Shown: positions 49,118 through 60,800 of the stretch, one piece after another
Numbering within the stretch: position 1 is the stretch's first letter
Layout of the letters: every line of letters starts with the position of its first letter
From: Jackrogersella multiformis
Taxonomy: Eukaryota; Ascomycota; Sordariomycetes; Xylariales; Hypoxylaceae
Direction: 5' to 3'
Length of the DNA stretch: 64,000 nucleotides
Assembly: GCA_902806575.1 (NCBI GenBank)
Contig: CADCXD010000002.1
Location: forward strand, 2,976,001-3,040,000
Notes under the pieces: generated by a model
Told to the model about the DNA's origin: nothing
The model's database searches: none
The model's input: only the letters and a program-made list of their open reading frames with translations
Position numbers and translations under genes: made by a program

Positions 49118-49704
49118 ATGGGTGTCGACAACTTTGCCAAATTTTTCGATGGCCGCTTCAAGTTTCCGGCACACATAGTCGAGCTATTCTTGGCTTTGGG
49201 AGTCGTTATCCTATCTATTATCCGTATTGGCATGGGGTCGTCGCAGCGCGCACACATGATGGGAATCGCTATCGTGAGTTCTTTGCTATCCATCACGTCG
49301 AAAACCTAGACTAACTCGGACACCACCATCCAGGGCATCAAATCCATGCTTTTCATTCTTTACCAAGTCCTCACCGAACACACCTCGGCGTTCCGAAAAT
49401 GGGCTAGCAAAAAGACGAACTTTATCCTCAACTGCCTCGAAATACCCTTCTGGGGAGCAATGGCATTCCTCACGATACAGGCAAACATAAAGTCTTGTTC
49501 CGGTACTTCATGCACTGTTAGTTGGGTATTGTCGGTGTTGTCAATTGTCCTACTGTAAGTTTAATGTCCACTTAGACGATGGCACCACACAAATCTTAAC
49601 ACACGAGTTATAGGCTTGTTTCTCACTGGATTTTCGGCGTGGCCTTTTTCGAGTATCGATATTCCCGTGGCAGTAAAACTGCTCAAGATACCATCTCTGT
49701 ATGA
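49118..49704 (+). CDS. Small four-span membrane protein
   Basis: Three exons, 49118-49273, 49334-49554 and 49614-49704, give 155 residues. Introns of 60 bp (GTGAGT..CCAG) and 59 bp (GTAAGT..TATAG) keep frame; exon 1 ends after ATC, and exons 2 and 3 share a Leu codon. Four hydrophobic segments are visible: about 18-40 (HIVELFLALGVVILSIIRIG), 48-66 (MGIAIGIKSMLFILYQVL), 83-103 (LNCLEIPFWGAMAFLTIQAN) and 113-138 (VSWVLSVLSIVLLLVSHWIF, then GVAFFEY). Two cysteines lie in the short loop SCSGTSC. The size and topology resemble MARVEL-like fungal membrane proteins, but no motif proves this. It is convergent with the P450 gene. The tail SKTAQDTISV is probably cytosolic. Confidence 0.75.
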
Positions 49705-50584
49705 GGTACCGGGAGCGGTCATACGAGGCGGGCTATACGCAATACCTAGGTAGTGGCAGGTATGAGTAAACGCCAATAGCGATAGATATTCAAATGCCCA
49801 TGTTGATAGATATAAAAGATCCCGGTGGTCTTCAGATAGATAGAGGGAGAGGGTAGCATGGGACGGGAACGTTTACGTTCACGATTTTACTTGTTCACCA
49901 GCAGTAGTTTTAGACATGGCGCAACATCGTTTATGTTCATTGTAGCCTACATAGCTCAGCGTCGATCAGTATGGATATTACTTTTTTTTTTCTTAGGTAG
50001 TTGCGGTACATTTATCACATATAATCAAGCTCGTTTTCTTGAGGTTAACATCGATTATCAAGGGCTCTAACACTAGGTTCAAATAGCAAATAGAATAATA
50101 CCGGAAATTTAGGAAGGACATTTAAAGTATAAGAGTAATGTTTAAAGGGACTGGAGGATAAAGCTCCAATTCAAGCTATGGAAGGTATAATAAATATAAG
50201 TGTAAAGGTTCGATGCTAAGTTTACTTACCCTACCTACCTGATAGGTAGGTACTTTATACAAATGTCCTTGGGTTAAGTGCCTAGATGTGTAACCCATAA
50301 AGCGTTGCTTAATTTTATATATGGGCATGTGTGTACCTACTTCTTTATCTCTCTCTATATTATAGAACGTGAAGGCAGAGGGTTTAGCCATACTATGATA
50401 AAATGAAAGTGAATAAATAATAGTACTAACAGGAATCGAACAAGTTCTCACTAATACTGGGATCTTGCCTGGTGGTATGAGCTCAACTGTTCCGCATTTG
50501 ATGAAATAGCAGTGACAAATGAATACATTTAGGCTTATTTATCTATATAACTCAGACGCCAATTTTTTCAAATAATCGAATATC
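49705..50584. other. Intergenic region between convergent genes
   Basis: Holds the 3' ends of the four-span protein and P450 transcripts. ACCTAGGT-like words at 49743 and 50235. No gene seen. Confidence 0.55.
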
Positions 50585-52174
50585 TCATTCAAATTTCCGT
50601 TCCTTAATCATCACATTTAAGGGTGGCTTTTCCCAAAGACTGTAAATCTTCTGCTTATTCCAATCGATGCACTTCTCATCCAGGACAAGGTCAAAACTCC
50701 ATAACACCTTAGCTAGGATCAGCCGCATCTCATGATAGGCCAAGTTCCTTCCGATACAGTCGCGGGGCCCGAAGCTGAACGGCCGATGAACTTCGCGACG
50801 GTCGTTGTAGAAGGGAGAATCGGGATCCGTGACGGACTTGGGAAGCCACCGCTCAGGAATGAACTCCTTTGCTTTGTGAAAATTGAGCTCGGAGTGGTAG
50901 GCAGAAAGATGATGTACACCAACGACAGTCTAAAAAAAAACGTTAGATATACCATAGGAATATAAAAGACTAGAAGATTGCATTCTCACCTTCTCAGGAA
51001 TCGTGTAGCCCATGATGTTTACCGGAGGGCCATTCGGTACCGAACGGGCTAGACGTAGCGGGACAGGAGGGAAAAGACGTAGGGCCTCGTCTAAACAGGC
51101 CATCAGGTAGGGTAGCTTAGCAGTAACTTCCTTGAAGGTAATGGCTTCCGCTGACTGGAAAGCATTACGAACTTCATCCGTGGCCTTCTTTAGGGCATGT
51201 GGTGTCTTTAGCAACCAGAAAGTCACACCAGACAACAGCGTCGCCGTAGTCTCTGATCCGGCAACCATGAGAAGATCGCTGTTGGTAATAAGCTCTTGGT
51301 CAGTCAACTCGTGCGCTTGGCCTCTGGAACGCATTATGTAGTCCATGAAGTCACCTCGGTCGGCTTGTTTCCTGTGATAGATACGGTCGTTGACGAGCTT
51401 GGAGACATGTGCGTCGTGGTTGACTTGTGAGTTGCGCAGCTTAGAACCAGCAAGCAACTTGAAGAATAAACCTAGAGCCGGGGACGCGCCGATCAGAGCC
51501 AAGATGGGCATGTACCTCATGAGCTTCGCGATATTGTCAATCCACGCGTTCGATTTGGCCTCTGCTAGACCTTGCAATGGGGTACCAAATGCCAAGTCGG
51601 CGATCAGGTCGAAGGTCGTAAAGTTATACCATGAGACCATGTTAGTCGGCTTGCCAGCCTGGGCCACTTCCCGCATCCGCTCGACCAGCAAATCGACGTA
51701 TACTCTGATAAGCGGCTCCTGTTGTCCCAGTGCTTTGTCGGAGAAGGCAGGCAACATGGCTCTACGGTATCGGAAATGGTCCGAAGCGTTCGCCGAAAGG
51801 ATCCTCTTCGGGTCCATGTGGACCCCAGGCGGATAGTACTTGGAAAATTCCGCGTGGCCATGGCCGTAGATTTCTTTCCAGGCTTGAGGATTGATGAAGG
51901 AGATCTGGTTGGGTTCTAACCGGACGACCTCGCCGTACTTTTCATGAGCATCGCAAATCTGGAATTCCGCGTCTCCCCGTACCCCGCCGAGCGATCGCAT
52001 AAACGGGAAGGCGATCCATAGCGGCGGCCCTGGAATATGGTGTAGCGGGTGGAAGTAAAGATTATATATTGCTCCAAGGAGCTGGTACACAATGCTAAGT
52101 ACAACGGCGATAGCAGCTAGACTTATAATATCGTGCGCATTCAGTGAGGCTCCAACTTGCTGTAAGAAGCCCAT
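50585..52174 (-). CDS. Cytochrome P450 monooxygenase
   Basis: Two exons, 52174-50990 and 50929-50585, give 509 residues. The 60-bp intron starts GTGAGA and ends with a T-tract and TAG; exon 1 ends exactly on AAG. A membrane anchor lies at about residues 17-40 (DIISLAAIAVVLSIVYQLLG), followed by the proline hinge HHIPGPP. Then come the I-helix AGSETTA, the K-helix ExxR (EALR), the PERW motif, and the haem-binding loop FSFGPRDCIGRNLAYHE with the cysteine ligand. All catalytic motifs are intact and length is normal. Overall pattern (FHPLHHIPGPP..AFPF, HAEFSKYY) resembles the CYP65/isotrichodermin C-15 hydroxylase group of fungal secondary-metabolism P450s. Substrate unknown. It should sit in the ER membrane and need a P450 reductase. 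It lies 5.6 kb from the polyketide synthase, with two unrelated genes between. Confidence 0.92.
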
Positions 52175-54064
52175 CGTGGGGTGAAGAGGAGAAAAGGTGT
52201 CGAGTTGTAGGTTTGCGATTTAGAATGTCACAAGATCAACAACAAGAGGGTTCTGCAATTCAGTTATATATTCCATCTCCAAGTTATGCACACGGTCGGA
52301 TTTATATATGGACCTATTCGGTCGATTCCAACTATCATCTCCATAGCCAAACGACTAGTAGAAAACCCCTTGTAGCGTGGCTGCGTGGTAGAGAAGCACA
52401 CGTAAACCCTCGCTGTCGATATATGGTAGGATTGGTCTTAAAGCCTTGGTTATCGCTCACTGAGACGGATGCTATCAGGAGACAGGAGACATCACAGCCA
52501 AAGAAATTACGTACTCCTACACCTACCTAGGGTGCAAGTGAAACGTTCGCACTATAAACGAGGAACCGAATCTCACCCTAGCGAGCCGACGTTAGAAATA
52601 GTCAATATACGATTGGTATAGATATAGGTACCGATCGGCAATACTACACTACACTAGTATTTCAAGTACCACACCACACACCTAATAGGAAGTTCAAGGT
52701 ATAAAAGCTACAGTTGAAGCGTAGCTAAACTGTACTTCCCTCGGATAAGGAGCTCGTATATTTCGTATTCGCTTCGTTTCCGTATTAGTATCTAGGTACT
52801 ACGTACAGTCTAGTCTCTGACAACTTTTAATGGGCCAACTCGTATACACCAGGCGAGATCCCACAGAACAGGTACGATTCCTGTTAGCCCTGGAGCGCTA
52901 TTGTTAAGTCACAAGTGGCCCATGTGCTACTGCACTGTATAGCTATCCGATATCCCCTGCTTATCTAACTGTCGACTATTACACCACATTTTCTTATGGA
53001 TTACCCATGTAGGTAGCTTAAGGGATATTTATCAAGACAGTAAATTACAGCGAACCTTTAGATTGCTCAACTCGTGCCAAGTGCCCCTGATTTATGCTTA
53101 CGATGTAGTTCTTTATGCTTTATGATTTATGCTTTCATAAAATACCAAGGCGCATCAATGCCCGGATATAGAACCGAGTGCAACAAAATACAGTCACCAA
53201 CACTAGGTAGGCATACCTATACGATAGCTCGCTATACTCGGTATTATGCGACTCCGGTATTAATGGGCGAGTTCGTGAGTGGGAAATGACTTACAATGAC
53301 CTCGAATATATGTGCTAACATTAGACACTGATGTCGCTTGTCGCTACGAGAGTAAAGCGTAGGCGTCTAATTTGTATATGAAACCGGTGTAAGTAGCCGG
53401 CCGGACATTCGGATCTCCTCTAGCTTGCTTGTGATGGTCAAACTTCAGAATCTAGAGCCTCAAGGCTAGGTGAAATTGAAACTTATTCTTGCTATTATAC
53501 AATATGCTATGGATAATATATTACAAGAACAGGAAGAGCATATATATGATTTGTTCAAGCCATGAACTAATTTTAGTACGATATATGTCGGCTGGTAGCT
53601 ACGAGGAGCCTAACTGTTTAAATAAGCTTTAGTGAGGTTAAAAGGCTGAGGTAGTAACTTATATGAGATATGCGATGTTAGTATAGGGGTGTTTTGTCAG
53701 GGTATCATGATTAACCTTATATGAAAAAGATGAAAGTCACATAAGAATCATGTATGCTTTGTTGAAATCGGTAGTTCATTGATGAAATGCAAATCGAGTT
53801 TCCTGTGCACTCTCCCACCTCGATGCGTCCTATGTATCTGATAATAGTGTGTCCATGATAGCCAATAAGATTGCCTCAATGAGTTCTCACCCTCTGTTGT
53901 ATGTCGTCTTGTAGTCTCGCCTGCTAAATGACTAGCTAAAATAAGGGATATGCCGTAATGCCGTTGTAGATAGTGGCCGATGATCGCATAAATAGATATG
54001 TAAGGGATGGGAGTGATTTATCTGGAAGTTGTTTCCCCCATCTCATCTCAGGTTCTCCTTCTTG
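52175..54064. other. Intergenic region
   Basis: Promoter of the reverse-strand P450 on the left; 3' end of the chromodomain gene on the right. No other gene recognised. Confidence 0.55.
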
Positions 54065-55030
54065 TTATTCCTCCGTCTTCGAATCTCGCAGCTCCTCCCA
54101 CTCACGAATCGCAACCAAGGAGACGCTCTTCGCATCGACCTAAACACACATGTACACGTATTAGCTTTGGACAGTACGTGGTATTCTCGGCCGAGTTGTA
54201 TCAAAATAATGGAGAAATTGGATCGCGGTGAATTTAGTCAAGGTTGGCTAGGAATTGAAGGAAAAGACGCAACATACCCACGAGCTTGGCCAGCCGTGCC
54301 CTGTTCGTGGATCGATACCCTCCCAGTCCACGAGGTAGATTAGACGACCATTTGGCTTGCGTGTCTCGGCGATGATGGATTGTATGTGGTACCAGCCCTT
54401 GAAAGGAGTGGGAATCCCGCTAGTATCGGCCTTCGCTATCGCTTTGCCATGCTTGCGTCGCGCGTCATCGCTCTCGTTGCAGTCGGAGTCATCACCAGCG
54501 TAGTCGGCGATATCGCTGTCTTCGTAGCTGACCTTGTCTTGTGGGATCGGCGATGGTGTTGCAATAGCAGCGGTGAATGGTGATGCAAATAAAGATGGTG
54601 TGATGGGCGTCTGTAGCGTAGTTGCCGATGCAGTGGGTGTCGACGGGGTTAAGTACGTACTCGAGACGGAATCAAACGATGATAGCGAGTATTTTCGTGA
54701 AGGCGTCGCTGGAGGAGTGGTTAAATCCCGTATGCTGTCCTTGAGTGCTTGGCGCAATGAGCTGCGCTGCGGAGTGGTAATCGCTTGCGACACCGTAGCG
54801 GGGACTAAAGAGAATGATGAAAACTTTGACGAGCTAGGGCTGGAGGGGGGAGTGGTGAAGGTGGTAGCCACCGAGGAATCACGGAGACTCTCGCGGACTG
54901 CTAGGCGCAACGAGCTTCGTTGAGCACGAGAATGTTGCAGAACTCGTCTGGCCTTGGATACAGGGGCGAGTGCCGCCGGGCTCCTGTCCGCGGCGCCCTT
55001 CATGGATTTAGAGTTTCTAATAGGCGCCAT
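54065..55030 (-). CDS. Chromodomain protein
   Basis: Two exons, 55030-54278 and 54139-54065, give 275 residues. The 138-bp intron (GTATGT..TTTAG) falls inside the chromodomain. The first 200 residues are Ser/Thr/Pro-rich and low in complexity, with two related blocks (RSSLRLAVRESLRDSS and RSSLRQALKDSIRDLT), i.e. an internal repeat. An acidic patch (YEDSDIADYAGDDSDCNESD) precedes the chromodomain at about 213-270: WYHIQSIIAETRK, then GRLIYLVDWEG, then TWxPSSW-like GWPSSW, then VDAKSVSLVAIREWEE. The aromatic residues W/Y and W of the methyl-lysine pocket are present. Chromodomains read methylated histone tails or mark retrotransposon integrases; this one lacks transposon domains and is probably a nuclear chromatin protein. 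No chromoshadow domain is seen, so it is not HP1. Confidence 0.8.
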
Positions 55031-55785
55031 TGTAACGGCGGTGCTAGTGGTGATGATGTCACGAGTTGAGCCTCATCGGCGCATCATGTGAGAAAAAGTT
55101 TGGCGAGAAGGAAATATTCTACGAAAAAAAAAAAATGTTACGCCGTCGCGGAAAGAATACACGAAAAATAGTAAACGCCGGAAAGAATATTGAAGAACGT
55201 CGCCGGTAGGAAAGAACGATTTCGAGCGGGATCCCAAGAGGGAATTCACGGTAATCGCGCCTCCTCTAGGAAGTCGCGAAAGCAAGAGCGGCCCATTCCA
55301 AGGTTTCTGAGGTTGGCCGAGATATGCAGTTGGGTACCTAAACCTTATTATAAGAGATAAGAGGGGAGTCGCAACCTAGAGTTTAGTAGGGGCAGTACTT
55401 GAAAAGGGGAATTAATCAATCAATTGGCCCCTTGGAAAATGAACAAATACCTCGCAGCATTGAAGAAATAAAGTCCTTGTTGATATCTACCGTCAAACTC
55501 TAGGTATCAAATCCTCAAGGCGAGGAGAGAGAGTATAGTCTAGAGTAGGTAGACTACACCTTCAGCACTGCCAGAGATCTGATTCCAGTGACAATGTGAA
55601 TTTGGACAAGGACCGAAAGTCTCTTGAAGACACCGCCTCCGATACATCTCTCTCTTTTCCCTGGCATACGTATCATCCTGTCCCTTCGGCTCATCATACA
55701 ACTGCCCCGGCATTAATTTATCGCCATCATCCTGCATCCTCGGGGTGGCTATTCATTACTTCGTTGTCCGTCGTTTGCAGGCGTC
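55031..55785. other. Intergenic region between chromodomain and EB1 genes
   Basis: Promoter of the chromodomain gene and 3' end of the EB1 gene. Includes a run of about 12 A at 55124-55135. No gene. Confidence 0.55.
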
Positions 55786-56870
55786 TTAAAACGTCTCCTG
55801 GTCATCCAGCGCCTCTCCCTCGGCAGGGATCTCGAAGCCTTCCTCGGTTGAGTACAGTATTGTCTGGATCGACTTGATCAGTCCGTCTTCCTGCTTCTCG
55901 ATCTCGGGGTCTTCCTCGACAGCCTGCTGGATCAAGAGTTCTATATCTCGTAGCTTGCTGAAATAGAAGTCTCGTTCGCGCTCGAGGCCGACGACCGTCT
56001 CCTTCAAGGTGTTGTTCTCCTGCAGGAGGGCGGCAGACGCAGCACCGCCGCCGCCAGCCTTGGCTAAGCGAGAGCCGGTCGTAGGAGTTGTGCCACCTCT
56101 TCTAGCTGCGGCGGAGCTGGTGCCTCCTCCAACGGCTCGCGCGGCAGAGCCACCACCGCCGGACACGGGAGCACCTTTTCGTCGCGCGACAGCATCGTAG
56201 TCTCCACCAGGGTAGTACTGATCCCAGTATCGCTTGGTCCACTGCAAGAACTCGAGGTTGTCTTGCATCTTGCACTTGCTAAGGGCCTCGACGGGGATGG
56301 GCTTGTTGACCTGGTGCTTGGCAAACGTGTCTGCAGGGGAAATCGCGATCAGTATTTACGCGGCTTCAAGAATATAGACCATGACGTTCAAAAGTGAGGG
56401 AATCGTGGGGTATAGAGACGGAAGAGACTAACTTTGCAAGACCTTGAAGTTCTGGATGTACGCATATTCGCTGTTGACATTAAACTTGACACGCGACATG
56501 GGCACGTCGAGGAAGATGCTGTCGAAGACTTGACAGAGAGCAGCACTACATAGGGAAGAGACACAGAGTTAGCCGAGATCTCGCAGTCATGATACCTGAC
56601 CAGCATCATGGCAGGGTTATGTCTGGTTGTCGACCTATCCCCTTACACGACAGCTTCGGTATCGTTGGCGGGGGAGGGGTAATATAAATCGCAAGGATAT
56701 TCCTACCCGGTACCGCATTGTTCGACCTTGGTCATGTTCAGCTGGAGGAGGCTGTTCAGCCAATGCACCAGCTCCTGTCTATAGATGAGTGACGAGGCGT
56801 TAGCAACGGATGCTGATTTAGGGTATACTAGAAGGGGCGAGATGATCCACACTCACCGAGATTCACCCAT
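55786..56870 (-). CDS. EB1-family microtubule plus-end binding protein (Bim1/Mal3 homologue)
   Basis: Four exons, 56870-56857, 56778-56707, 56545-56433 and 56330-55786, give 247 residues; introns 78, 161 and 102 bp, all GT..AG with frame kept. Exon 1 encodes only MGESR. Residues 1-115 form the calponin-homology domain that binds growing microtubule ends (QELVHWLNSLLQLN, KVEQCGTGAALCQVFDSIF, FKVLQNTFAKHQVNKPIPVE, LQWTKRYWDQYYPGG). A Gly/Ala/Arg-rich linker follows, then the EB homology coiled coil at about 167-205 (LQENNTLKETVVGLERERDF, then YFSKLRDIELLIQ). The acidic tail ends ..DDQETF, an aromatic C-terminus similar to the EEY/F end recognised by CAP-Gly proteins. This is a conserved housekeeping gene and marks the downstream edge of the polyketide locus. 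Confidence 0.92.
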
Positions 56871-57837
56871 GGCTGCTTGGTAAGAGACTAGAATAGGAAG
56901 ATAGGTAGGTAGGTGTGGTAATTAATTATGGTGAAGGACGCGAAAAGAGTTGATCAAAGACGTGGCCAACGATGCTCACCGAATTTGTAGTTGAAGGAGT
57001 CGTGAAGAATGGCGCGTTAGTTGCGAAGGTAGAAGAATAAAATGGATCGTCGACCCGTAGTTTTATTATGGTTGGGTTAGGGGAAGAAAATAAAATAAAA
57101 ATTGACGTCGCTGCCGCGGTGATGTTCTACTAGTGTACACTAGGTACCAAGGTAGCACTCAATCAGATGTGCAGTCAATCAGAAATCGCGAATCGGCGCC
57201 GCCCAATCAACAAGGTTACCCACGGTGGTTACTGCCGAAAATTAACCAGGTGTACAATTACCTCAGAGGTACCTAGGTACTTAGGTATCTACGTTTACCT
57301 AATCTGTATTAGGTACCTAGCTGTTAGCAAACGAGGTGCTGACGTGATGAATATATATCACGTGTTTTAATTGGGCCTTAACCTTGGAAGCTTACTAATG
57401 CGGGGACAATAACATTCACTCTTTGGCCTAATATTAAGTTGAGTATCTACATTCACTGACCTACCATTCTTATGCTGCACCATCTTGATGAACCTCAGTA
57501 TTTATTAGAAAAGCTTCATAGGATAATTCTACAATAGTAGTATCTACGTATGCTCTATGGTATTTCTTGCCTAAGACTAATATTATATTTCCCATATCAA
57601 TTCGACACATTCGTATCTGCAGCGCGGTACCGATACAAGATCACATGCTTGCGGACTGATCAAAACTGAACCAGAAATAAATATCTATTGCATTAGGCAT
57701 CTTCTATCTATCAACCGTCGGTATACATCAAAGAAACGTAAATGAAGGTTATATATAACATGGTATAGTAGTTACTCCGCTAACGAAAACATCCAAAACA
57801 AAAACCAACTCAAACATAAGAGACAATGCAATGGCAT
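56871..57837. other. Intergenic region between EB1 and the polyketide synthase
   Basis: Promoter of the EB1 gene on the left (including an ACCTAGGT word near 57270, farther upstream), 3' region of the synthase on the right. No gene. Confidence 0.6.
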
Positions 57838-60800
57838 TCATCGACTCAAAAATCCCATATTTTTCCAACTCTGTATAAACTGCCTGGTGACCTTCTCGTC
57901 GACGGGACCCGCGTTTGCCAAGGTCTTCGAGTGCTCTCGAACCTTGATGGTATCAAGCAAAAGCCCACCGCATGACATGCGGAGGAAGTTGTCGTCAAGG
58001 AAATCAATTAATAAGAAAGCTGGGTTCTCGCCTTCGGGCCCCTCGACCTGTCTTGGGTGATCCCGAACACGTTGCACCCAGTCTTGGAATGGAATTATGT
58101 CGTCTCGCGAAATGTCTAAGGCGTCGGCTAAGACGGGGTTCATCTCTTTCCATGGCTGACGAACCGGGTTGTCGACGTGGTATATAGGATAATGTGTCTT
58201 ATCCTCGGGGAGGAAGACTAGGTCGACGAGCGTGCCGGCAACTTCGTCAACCGGCGTCCAAGAAAGAAGCCCTTCAAAATCCGGCAACGCCTTCAATGTC
58301 TGGGATGATTTGATTAAAAAGGAAAGGTGTTCCATGGTGTTCCAGTAACCACTGATACTCGAGCCTGCTATCTGGCCGGGACGGACGACCATGGCGCGGA
58401 ATCGATCAGGATGCTTATGCAGCGTCTCGTCGAGCATGAGCTCGCAGATATATTTGGCGTCTCCGTATCCTGTCGGCAGGACGGACTCGATCGTCATCCG
58501 TTCCTCTGGGACTATCGGCTCGCCCGACCAGATGGGCCGGTGACCAACGGTGGCGATGGATGAAATGAATTGGAAGGTAACTTTCGCGCCTGGGGCGCGA
58601 TGGATGGAAATTTCGCGGGAAAGGTTAAGGAGATTTTTCATGATCTGGAACTGGGTTTCGAAGTTGCGAAGTGGCCACTTGGCGTTCATAAGCCATGCGT
58701 TATGGACGATATGAGTCACATCGTCGACAAGATTTTCATAGTCCTCGACGGGCAAACCAAGGTTGGGTTTCGACATGTCGGTCTCGAAGACACTCAGTTT
58801 TTCGGTTGCTTCTTTGGATAAGGAGATGCCCTTCTTGACAAGAGCTTGTGTCTGACGTTCCTTGGGGTCTGCTCGGCTGCGTCGGTTGAGGCAGACAACA
58901 CGGGTGACATCTGGTAATTCTGCGAATTGGGCGATAAGGTGCGATCCTAAGCTACCAGTGGCGCCCGTGACCAATATCGTTTTCCCTCTAGAGTCTGAAC
59001 TGGCAAGGCCGGTCCTTGACACATTCTCGAGACCGGCAGAGAACCCGTCAGTCAGTTTCCGAACATAACTATCAACGACTGTTTGTCGCGCCTCGAGGTC
59101 AGCTGATAGACTCTTAACAGGTAGAGAGGAGGAGGGAATTGGAAGCCTGTCGCACCTCTCACCCGAAGCCATCGCGATGATCAGCTTCTCGCATTTGTTC
59201 TCCGGCCGGGCGCCGTCCGTCCAATCGACGTGTCCGTAGCCGACAGCCTGCAGTTCCTTCTCCCATCTGAGCTCGTGTGTGACGGCGTGAGTGCGTCCGT
59301 CGTCGAAGACCCACCAACCCTCGAATAGCCCAAAGATCATGTCTACCCAGTACAGCGTACCGGTCATCTCAAGCATCATGAGGAACCCATCGGGGCGGAG
59401 GGCCTTGCGGATGTTCGCGCCGGACACACGCAGAGAATGCGTGGCGTGGACAGCGTTGCTTGCAACAACGATGTGCTGAGTTCCGATAAGTTCATCGGCT
59501 GGCACTTTCTCGATATCGTGGGTCCTGAACTTCATGAAGGGGTACGGCTTGAACTTCTTGCGCGCAGCGGCTACAAACGACGGCGCCAGGTCTGTGAAGG
59601 TATACTCGACCGGCACGTTCAGCGAGGCCAAGAGGGGAACGAGCCACTTAGTTGTACCTCCAGTTCCAGCACCCATCTCGAGGATCTTGAGCGGACCTTC
59701 GCTCATGTCGAGCTTGGAGCAAAGCCTCGCGAGGAAATCCTCCATCTGCTTGTAAAACAGTCGATTTATCGGCCATTCCGCGTACAAGCCAGCGACAAGT
59801 TCACGTCCCTCGGGAGTACCGAAGATCAGTTTAATACCGTCCGTCTCTCCCTTCAATACTTCCGCAAGACTAGATCCAGTGTAGAATGTAAGCTTATCAG
59901 CTGTCGTCTGGTCTGGGAACCGCGCCAGTAGGTCTCGAAGAATCTCCTTGCTCGACTTCGTAGGGGGCGCTACGGCAGTACGGGTGATAGTATCGCCGTC
60001 GACGTTAATGATGTGAGACTCCTTCTCCAGCATTTGGTATAGGTAGTCTACCAGACGCGTGTGCTCCTTTGGGTGCGAGATTCGAGAGAACTTATCGCCA
60101 GCCTTCGCCTCGCGGAATCGATGTCCAAGCTTGTCGAAAGCTTCAAGGGTGAGAGCGACGCACATCTCCGTCTGCAGCGGCATGACCGTGTCGAAGTAGT
60201 TGGTCTGACCATATTCGACAATTTTGCTATCCGTGAGTGCCTTGGTCTCGTTGAACGCTTCCATAACAGTAGCGAAAGGAAGTTTGAGCTCCTCGTCGCA
60301 AGTGCTGAGGGTGTCGTAGGCATCCTTGTCGTAATCCGCCGCCGGGGTGGTTAGCCCGGTCGGGTGGCCCGAAGATGATTCGCTAGCGCTATACGATCTT
60401 GAATCGGTATCGCTAGAAACCTCGTCTTCGCTCTGCTCGCTGGCCCCGTCAGAGCTGACAGCGTCTTCGCCTACCGCCTTCTGCACACACTTTATCAGGC
60501 TAGGCATGTCAACGATCTCCATGAGCTCGCTTTCGGGGAGGGTGATCTTAAAGGCCGCCTCAATCTCGTGGGCCATCTCCATTCCCATCAGGGAGTCGAT
60601 GCCAAGGTCGGCAAGCAGGCTGTCATCCTTGATCTCGTCTAGCTCAAGACCTGACAGTTCCACTAGGATATCTTTAACCCTGGGGGCCACATCTGATTTA
60701 GGCTGCTTCTTCACCTTCGGCTGCTTGGGTGCCTTAGGTGCCTTTGAAACTTTTGGTTCCTTGGTGTGAACCGGCTGCGGTGGGACTATCTGGCTAGGTG

